Source of the DNA: Leptodactylus fallax
Taxonomy: Eukaryota; Chordata; Amphibia; Anura; Leptodactylidae
Assembly: GCA_947044405.1 (NCBI GenBank)
Contig: CAMRHE010000035.1
Location: 5,677,501-5,741,500, forward strand
Reading direction: 5' to 3'
Length of the DNA: 64,000 bases
The position numbers and the translations under genes are program-made. The notes below the pieces were generated by a model, which saw nothing but the letters and a program-made list of their open reading frames with translations, searched no databases and was not told the origin of the DNA. This document shows positions 57,901 to 64,000 of this stretch, piece after piece. Positions within the stretch are counted from its first letter, which is position 1. The number at the start of each line of letters is the position of its first letter.

Positions 57901-59320
57901 CATGTAACTGTAACAAACAAATCAGGACGACCATATATCCGAACATATGTCATGGTGTCCTGAGCATACTTATACATATGTCTGGGACTTCCAGTAAATG
58001 CAGCCGGTATAATAAACATACACCCAATGTCAGCCATGTTGCCATCATTATCAACAGCATCCCTTAAATGAATGTATTCACCCACTCTAAGTTCTTGTTG
58101 GTTCAACCGCATGTACAAAAGACGCTCACTTTCCACCTTGGTGTACATATCAACTATAAATTGGTGAAAAAGTTGCCTACATTGTAAAATGTGGTTAGAA
58201 GTCCCATGTCTGATCATTATTTGGTAGGCATAAAAGTCCATAGCTGATATTTTTTTTATTGGTTGGCCTAGCAGTCTTGGGATCAGTATATGTTAGATTA
58301 AAGTGATAGCCATCTTGGCCATTCCAAAATATTATCGGATATTGCAGAGCATCATATGAGCTATGTGTTTCTGCAATACATTGAAGATTGTCGCTTCGTC
58401 GCTGAATCTCGGCTTTGAAAGTCCTGTCCAACCAGTACAATAGCTACTTCGTTAACAGTGGGAGAATTAAACCTCCTTTCATGCTCACCAAATGGTGTCT
58501 TGTCTGCTCTTATTACAACTTGATATTTATCACGTAGCATTCTTTCTAAGGCTGTTTTGAAAAGGTTTACTAACTGATTGTGCCGATGGAAAAATCTTTG
58601 CAAATTCAACACAATCTCTTTTTTTGTCTCAAGTATAGCTTCACAATGTCTATCAGCTTAAATTGAACCGATTTTGTGATATATTTGTCCCTGGACTTTG
58701 AAAGTTGGCATAAATCCTGCTTCCTGGAGTTCAGCTGTCGTACCAAAGGATGTCATCTGGAAAGATGAATTGTATCTCCTAATATTTTGCAGAAAATGTT
58801 TTGACTCGGGAGTTGTTCCTGACATGTATGAAAGAAGTGGTTCAGGAGGTAGATCTAAAGGTGGCAAACTGACTTTGCCATTTGAGCAGCACATACCAGG
58901 CGATTCCAAGTTAAACTTCTTTGCTTCACAATGTTTGCATATTATGTCCATTTTGCCAATTATGACTTTCTAATGTGACCTATAGTCTTGAATTGGGTTG
59001 TAGTGAAATGCTTCCAAACACAAATCAGCCTGCCTACATCTTTGCACACGTTGCATATGTCATATGTGGTCATTTTCAGAACGTTCATCCTTTTGTTCAG
59101 ATGTTTCCATATTCCTTGCTTCAGCCTGCTTTATCCGATTCTAGTGAAGACGACATTCCCATTTCTCTGATGTCTCAGCTGCCTTACATTTAGCCTGTCT
59201 CATCCGTTTCTTTTCAAGCCACGAGTCACGTTGTTCACTTGTCTCAGCTCTTTGACACAATTTTGCGTTCTTAGCTTTTGGATGAACTTGTCCAATGGAT
59301 GGCCGTTTTTTGGGCGGCAT
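54988..59320 (-). pseudogene. Helitron Rep/Pif1 helicase gene (several frameshifts)
   Basis: Reads from MPPKKRPSIGQVHPKAKN (ATG 59320) down. N-terminal charged region, then a Cys motif CKHCEAKKF..CC (58951-58880) as in the Helitron N-terminal domain. Rep: DLFVTVTCNPTWPEI, the HUH-type RGLPHAHLLIWL (His-Ala-His near 57702-57710) and the tyrosine pair KYICKY (57269-57286), which would cleave and join the DNA strand. Pif1-type SF1 helicase: Walker A GGTGKT (about 56197-56214), Walker B WDECTMAHK, GDFCQTLPV, and [12 protein letters not shown] near the end. The C-terminus CSRVGNPKNIFIFG is cut at 54988 by Tc1-E. Pieces lie in different frames (breaks near 58650, 58400, 58220, 57290, 56540, 56320 and 55125). 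Confidence 0.88.
58985..59320 (-). pseudogene. Helitron Rep N-terminal extension
   Basis: Part of the Rep/helicase gene, listed separately because it falls outside any long ORF. Lys/Glu-rich, with repeated AETSE / METSE motifs (three copies about 28 residues apart: RAETSEQRDSW, AAETSEKWEC, NMETSEQKDE). It ends at a stop near 59070 and resumes as the Cys-motif frame. Confidence 0.55.
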
Positions 59321-59626
59321 TTTAAAAAACAGTCCTTAGTATTATGATCCTTTAGTCTTCACCTGACATTGATAAGAGATGTAATAGGATGAATAGTAAA
59401 TACAGAGCAGCCCTCACACAGTATTACTATGACCTGAAGGAGCTCACATCTCAGTAATGAAGACCGCCTCGCAGGCAGACTTGTATAGTTGCCCATAGCA
59501 ACCAATCAGAGCTCAGCTTTCACTTTACCTCAGCAGCTTCAGTGATGAAAGCTCCCTGTATAGTAAGCAATAATGACAATCTTACTATGAGGCAGTTTTC
59601 ACCTGACCAATATTGCTGCTCAGTAA

Positions 59627-59796
59627 GGCTACTTGCACACTACAGTATTTTTCAGGGGTCTCCGGGCCGTGGATTCTACAGCTCCATAAACATTTTACGG
59701 AGCCTGCAAAATTCACAGCTTTGTGCACAAAGAAGTCTATGGAACCGCCAAATCCATGGCCCGGAGGCCCATGAAAAATACTGTAGTGTGCAAGCA
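59627..59796. repeat. Fold-back MITE-like repeat (170 bp)
   Basis: GGCTACTTGCACACTACAGT at the left and GGCTGCTTGCACACTACAGT inverted at the right. The arms continue through TATTTTTCA and CTCCGGGCC. It lies in the Helitron 5' region. Confidence 0.75.
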
Positions 59797-59814
59797 GCCA
59801 ATAAGGATACCAGA

Positions 59815-60300
59815 CATGTTTTGTCAGTGCATGCGTGTATGTGTGTGTGTGTGTGCGTGCATGCGTGTGATCCATGTGTATGTATGCGTGTGTGCATGCA
59901 CGTGTGTGATCCGTGTATATCCGTGCACAGTACAAGTGTCCATGCGTGCGTTAGGTGTGTGTGTGAGTACACATGTGCTCTGTTCGTCCGTGTGAGTAGG
60001 ATGCATCCATCTCAGTGTGTTTTTGTGCGTGTCTGGTCTTTGCGTTCGTGTGTGTGTGTGTGTGTGTGTGTGGTGTGCATGTGGTATTTATGGAGTGGTG
60101 TTGTGGTATTTGTGGGGTGGTGTTTGTGTTGTGTGTGTCTAGTGTGGTCTAGTGTTTGTGTGGTGTGTTGTGGAATTTGTGTGGTGTTGTGCTTGTGGGT
60201 TGGGGTATGTGTGGTGTTGTGCTTGTGGGTTGGTGTATGTGTGCTGTCTGTGCGATGTTTGTACGGTGTTTGTGAAATGTTTATGTGTTGTGTGTGGTGG
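59815..60300. repeat. GT-rich low-complexity tract
   Basis: Mixed (GT)n with GTGTGGTGTTGTGCTTGTGG repeats. The 266-aa plus ORF and several minus ORFs over it have extreme Val/Cys or Thr/His composition and are not genes. Confidence 0.9.
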
Positions 60301-60410
60301 TGCAGCTCCTTTAGCAGCAACTCTTTGGCGCTGTCACTATAATCCATCCCTGTCAGTCACAACTGTTGTATTCCCCTCAGCACTGTCACTTTCACCTTCA
60401 CATTTTCCCA

Positions 60411-60778
60411 TTATATGTATAGGGCCTAACTTCGGGGGCCCCAATCTGATGACTGGGGGACGCTAGCAAGATTTAACATGTGCAGTATTCTGCTCCTGTG
60501 GGTGGAGAGGGGGCATGCCAATTTTCACCCAAATCGGGCGAGAACTGTGGATTTGTATAGAGCGGGCTACTACAGATTTCACATTTCTCATTATATGTAT
60601 AGGGCCTAATTTCGGGGGCCCCAATCTCATGACAGGGGGACGCTAGCGAGATGTAACGCGCACAATATTCTGCTCCTTTGGGTGGAGAGGGGGCGTGCCA
60701 AATTTCACCCAAAGCGGGTGAGAACTGTGGATTTGTATAGAGCGGGCTACTACAGATTTTGAGTTTTATATGTATAGA
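60411..60778 (-). repeat. Helitron 5' end, terminal segment in tandem duplicate
   Basis: Two ~178-bp copies (60411-60590 and 60591-60766) plus the outermost TTATATGTATAGA. Each has GGGCCTAA.TTCGGGGGCC, GGGTGGAGAGGGGGC and TAGAGCGGGCTACTACAGAT. On the minus strand the outermost end is TCTATACATATAA. Confidence 0.75.
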
Positions 60779-60979
60779 TGGGGGAGTTATATCATATATT
60801 TTATAATTGGGGTAGCAGCAGGATGGGGGCTTTGTGCAGGTGAGGACAATGTGGGTCGGGTGCCTGGAAAAGTGAGGAGCCAAAGATGTCTGTGTTGCAA
60901 ACTTTACAGAGACAAGTCACAGCTGGAAGAAGTGGTCATGGCGGTCCAAAGGGAAGAGAAGGGAAATGTGATGGATTAG
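60776..60979 (+). other. Conserved short ORF in hAT-N copy 4 (longest uninterrupted form)
   Basis: The core SYIIYFIIGVAAGWGLCAGE, DNVGRVPGKVRSQRCLCC, KLYRD is followed without a break by KSQLEEVVMAVQREEKGNVMD and TAG at 60977-60979. This copy shows that the natural end of the ORF is ...GNV(M/K)D, about 70 residues. A donor-like CACCTGTAAGT follows about 12 nt downstream. The original start is upstream, on the other side of the Helitron. A membrane-type helix then a basic Cys-containing region. Function unknown. Confidence 0.4.
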
Positions 60980-61033
60980 TCAGAGACGTCACCTGTAAGT
61001 CACAAAATGTTACTGCACTGTATTCACCTAAAT
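60779..61033 (+). mobile_element. hAT-N copy 4, part right of the Helitron
   Basis: Resumes at TGGGGGAGTTATATCATATA, matching ATGGGTGGTTATATTATATA of copies 1 and 2 on the minus strand. It continues through the short ORF and the GTCAGAGACGTCACC.GT.AGTCACAAAATGTTAC block. Homology fades after TTCACCTAAAT (61033), so its outer end is a different variant or was truncated. Confidence 0.65.
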
Positions 61034-62029
61034 GATAGAGGATAAATACCTGATTGATGGGGGGCTGTCTGTTGAGACCCCCAGTGAACCTGAGAATTGG
61101 GTTTTTTCCCCCCCACTGGGTGGGAATTCAGCCTGACTGCGACTGAATATAGGCGTGTCACTTGGTAGATGGACGAACCCGCATGGCTCTCATTCACTTC
61201 GATGTGAATGCCAAAGATAGCCGAAGTACAGTACTCAGCTATCTCCGGCGCTCCTATTATAGAGAATGAGGGCCACGTGGTCTCGTCCATCCACCAAGCA
61301 GAAGATGTGTGAAGTTACTTTCATTGTTAATGCCGTGTTGTTGATCTGATACTGAAGTAATGCAGTAAGAAGAATTCTTAAAAACTGTTTTATAACTTTG
61401 TGTATATTGTGCAACGATAACAGCATGTGAAGCTAGTAGCATGTAAACTCATTTTTTTTGGGGGGGGGGGGGTGGTGGGGTGTCTTTCTATAGTCCTCCT
61501 CAGGCAGCAAAAAGGCTAGTTTCACCAATGACTGTGTACATAGTTTTGCAGCCACTAGAGAATCTGGACATGTGTGGAAATTCCTGCTAGTGAGAGCTAT
61601 TGCCCATCCTGGTAATTGCTGCAGCCCTGAGACAGGGAAGAATCATTGTGTTCAGTTTACAGAGAGAAAGTGCTATAGAGAGGAAAAGTTGAGGTTTTCC
61701 AAAAGCATCACAGTTCATATCCTTCGAGGTAGATAGGGCATCCTTTGGACTTATTTATTCAGCCCCCATATAATAAGAGGGGCTATAACACAGCTATACA
61801 GAGGTTGGAGATATCTGGCACTAGGCTTAGACATCTTTTGACTGGGCATGCCTTGCTGAGAAACCGTTATTTGTTTCATACCAACATCCTACAGTGGAAC
61901 TCTGATTGCTTTGCTGCACCCATTGCATTATTTCAGTAAAGTTCCACCTGTTGTTTAACCCAGCCCAAAAGTAGTTTAAGGACCATGCCTTATTTTTCAA
62001 GTCTGACATGTGTCACTTTAGGTGGTAAC
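61034..62029. other. Non-coding interval with fragments of common repeats
   Basis: Near 61140-61290 an inverted pair (GGTAGATGGACGAACCC...GGTCTCGTCCATCCACC) suggests a small fold-back repeat, and CAGTACTCAGCTATCTCCGG is a familiar frog repeat phrase. Poly-G at 61460-61475. No gene. Confidence 0.4.
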
Positions 62030-63076
62030 AATTTTTAAGACGTTTTAAGTTATCAAAGTGATTCTGAGGTTTTTTGTACTTTGTGTCAGTGGTAAAGTTT
62101 GGTTTGATTATGAAAAAATAGGGATTTGGTGAAACTTTGGAAAAAATGCAGTTTTCAAACTTTGAAATTGTATGCCTTTCATATAGAAAGCCATACTACC
62201 CAAATTACTTCATAAATATAATTTACTATATCTCTGCTTTATGTTGCAATCAAATTTTAATCACCCTTTAATTTTTCTTCAGATATTATAAGGCTTACAA
62301 GTCAAGCAGTAATTTTCCAAATTTTCAAGAATATTTCCAAAACACATTTTTCAAGGGATCAGTTCAGTTCTGAAGGGGCCTTGAAAGGCCTCTCTACTAG
62401 AAACCCCCATAAATCACCCCATTTTCAAAACTGCACTCCTGAAAGAATTCAAAACCGCATTTAGGAAGTTTCTTAACCCTTTCAGCATTTCACAGCAATT
62501 AAAACAAAATGGAGGTCAAATTTACACTTTTCAATTTCTCTTACTAATATATTCATTTAGACCTAGAATTTGTTGGAGATATGCAACAGCCAGCTTCGTT
62601 TCTATATTTGCTGGATTGACTGCAGTTCACTTTTATGACACTAGCTGTAGCTGTTACTAAATGTTTATCTGTAGACACTCTGTACTTTGTTGTTTTGATG
62701 CTGTTGATATACTTCCTGTTTTAGTGTGTGCTGTACTATGGTTGCGACTAGAATGGAGTTGCTCCTGGTAGGTCCTCCCTCCAGCAACTCCAATCTAGTC
62801 ACCTCACTAGTGAACGGTCTAGAATGGAGTTGCTGGAGGGAGAACCTACCAGGAGCAACTCCATTCTAGACAATTCATTACTAAGATGACTAGATTGGAG
62901 TTGCTGGAGGGAGGACCTGCTAGAACCAACTCCAATGTAGAGAGTTCTTTACTGAAGTGACTAGAATAGAGTTGCTTAAAGGAGCTGCCACTAGAAACTC
63001 CAATCTAGTCATCTCACTACAGGACAAGCTAGAGTGGAGTTTCTATAAGGAGGATTCATAACTGGCCAAGAGGAAC

Positions 63077-63125
<49 letters not shown>

Positions 63126-63177
63126 TATCAATAGTAATGGAGGAAAAACACATTCCTGGACATATATACATATAGCA

Positions 63178-63182
<5 letters not shown>
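62030..63182 (+). repeat. Repeat R, copy 2 (longer on the left)
   Basis: 62212-63061 matches 52287-53136 at constant offset (9925). Upstream (62030-62211, TTGTACTTTGTGTCAGTGGT, TTTCAAACTTTGAAATTGTA) is a further part of the same element that is missing in copy 1. The right side has the AT tract and the TGATTATCAATAGTAATGG tail. Confidence 0.8.
62746..63048. repeat. Tandem array of palindromic units in repeat R copy 2
   Basis: Same units as 52821-53123, with the identical arrangement. Confidence 0.85.

Positions 63183-63222
<40 letters not shown>
63078..63222. repeat. (AT)n microsatellites
   Basis: 63078-63121 and 63181-63222, separated by the shared tail of repeat R. The second provided the TA target of Tc1-F. 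The ORFs rich in Ile/Tyr here are artefacts. Confidence 0.95.
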
Positions 63223-63223
<1 letters not shown>

Positions 63224-63226
<3 letters not shown>

Positions 63227-64000
63227 TCATGGCCAAAAGTTTTGAGAATGATACAAATATTAATTTTTACAAAGTCTACTGCTTCAGTTTTTCTAATGGC
63301 AATTTGCATATACTCCAGAATGTTATAAAGAGTGATCAGCTTAACAGCAATTACTTGCAAAGTCAATATTTGCCTAGAAAATGAACTTTATCCCCCAAAA
63401 CACATTTCAACATCATTGCAGCCCTGCCTTAAAAGGACCACCTAACATCGTTTCAGTGATTGCTCCATTAACACAGGTGTGGGTGTTGATGAGGACAGGG
63501 CTGGAGATCAATCTGTCATGATTAAGTAAGAATGACACCACTGGACACTTTAAAAGGAGGCTGGTGCTTGCCATCATTGTTTCTCTTCTGTTAACCATGG
63601 TTAGCTCTAAAGAAACATGTGCAGTCATCATTGCACTGCACAAAAATGGCCTAACTGGGAAGAGTATTGCAGCTAGAAAGATTGCACCTCAGTCAACAAT
63701 CTATCGCATCATCAAGAACTTCAAGGAAAGAGGTTCCATTGGTGCCAAAAAGGCTCCAGGGCGCCCAAGAAAGACCAGCAAGTGGCAGGACCGTCTCTTA
63801 AAAGTGTTTCAGCTGCGGGATCGGGCTACCAGCAGTGCAGAGCTTGCTGAGGAATGGCAGCAGGCAGGTGTGAGTGCATCTGCACGCACTGTGAGGCGGA
63901 GACTCTTGGAGCAAGGCCTGGTCTCAAGGAGGGCAGCAAAGAAGCCACTTCTCTCCAGAAAAAACATCAGGGACAGACTGATATTCTGCAAAAGGTAGAG
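63224..64000 (+). mobile_element. Tc1-F: 5' half of a Tc1/mariner element (runs off the window)
   Basis: Starts CAGTCATGGCCAAAAGTTTT after TA at 63222-63223. A TIR lineage different from A-E. The 3' end is outside the window. Confidence 0.88.
63597..64000 (+). pseudogene. Tc1 transposase F, N-terminal part, stop at 63996
   Basis: Start ATG 63597 (MVSSKETCAVIIALHKNG), chosen over the upstream in-frame ATG at 63564 because other Tc1 proteins start at this point. First helix-turn-helix GKSIAARKIAPQSTIYRII, linker APGRPRKTSK (a GRPR-type AT-hook), second helix-turn-helix with SASARTVRRRLLEQGL. The frame ends with FCKR and TAG at 63996-63998, where relatives read through with a Tyr codon. So the copy has at least one nonsense mutation before the catalytic domain. 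The rest is not visible. Confidence 0.82.

Larger units (their letters stand above)
49285..60778 (-). mobile_element. Helitron with both termini, swollen by nested insertions (11.5 kb)
   Basis: On the minus strand it begins TCTATACATATAAAACTC (5' end, 60778). It ends with the region CCACGAGCGAAGCCACGGG, an imperfect hairpin, then TATTCTACTAG (3' end, 49285). The preceding host base is A and the following host base is T, the target rule for Helitrons. The flanks 49284 and 60779 rejoin exactly into the hAT-N sequence ...ATTCA(C/T)TA|TGGGTGG... seen uninterrupted at 13500 and 50030. It encodes a Rep/helicase (54988-59320). Nested inside are hAT-N copy 2, Tc1-E with a second Tc1 fragment, a 0.85-kb repeat and a MITE. 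Confidence 0.75.

Noticed and set aside
59542..60342. 266-aa plus-strand ORF and overlapping minus ORFs
   Set aside because: They lie on a (GT)n-rich tract. Composition is almost only Val, Cys, Trp and Leu (or Thr/His on the other strand), with no domain.
63009..63384. Ile/Tyr-rich ORFs on both strands
   Set aside because: (AT)n microsatellite translations.

Overview
The window looks like repeat-dense vertebrate intergenic DNA, most likely from a frog or toad. The inference rests on the repeat mix: several Tc1/mariner lineages with TA target sites, TTAA-flanked T2-type MITEs (a class described from Xenopus), L1/Tx1-like and L2/CR1-like LINEs, hAT and Helitron DNA transposons, Ty1/copia and Ty3/gypsy elements and a gamma/epsilon-type endogenous retrovirus (ERV). 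I found no host protein-coding gene, no tRNA or rRNA gene and no CRISPR array. Almost every coding signal is a broken transposon gene.

Layout. 1-1472 is the 5' end of a minus-strand Copia element (LTR, gag, start of protease). 1490-4960 is a BED-finger hAT relic split by Tc1-A (2714-4337). 6235-6835 is an L2-type LINE tail, followed by Tc1-B (6852-8320) and a quiet AT-rich stretch to 10.2 kb. 10212-11343 is a TTAA-bounded non-coding DNA element, followed by a decayed mariner transposase. 13340-15508 is a hAT-like non-autonomous element ('hAT-N') carrying a T2-type MITE. 16.5-19.0 kb is a T-rich repeat holding Tc1-C and a second MITE. 21803-29108 is an ERV with nearly identical LTRs but a broken gag-pol and a shortened env. 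29.1-33.6 kb is mixed repeats and low-repeat DNA. 33.7-36.1 kb holds a Gypsy remnant and a second hAT relic. 36792-38428 is Tc1-D. 40.2-45.8 kb is an L1 ORF2 interrupted by a CR1-clade LINE and by another hAT-N copy, which is itself interrupted by a 1-kb element. A second, internally deleted L1 follows at 46.2-47.1 kb.

The right third is one nested structure. A plus-oriented hAT-N copy (about 47.8-49.284 kb, resuming at 60.779 kb) was split exactly between A and T by a minus-strand Helitron. The Helitron's 5'-TC end is at 60778 and its CTAG-3' end at 49285. It encodes a decayed Rep (HUH)/Pif1 helicase and contains a second hAT-N copy with a perfect 8-bp target duplication, a truncated Tc1, a 0.85-kb repeat with a palindromic array, and Tc1-E. 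Tc1-E has a full-length 339-aa transposase whose first catalytic Asp is Val. A second, indel-free copy of the 0.85-kb repeat sits at 62.2-63.1 kb, and Tc1-F starts at 63224 and runs off the window.

The most interesting points are the Helitron with both ends recovered by comparison with related copies, a short membrane-type ORF conserved in three copies of the hAT-N family, a zinc-ribbon-like CX2CX10CX2C motif in the ERV between gag and reverse transcriptase, and several perfect hairpins or palindromes inside non-coding repeats. All family assignments come from reading motifs and termini by eye; no database search was possible.
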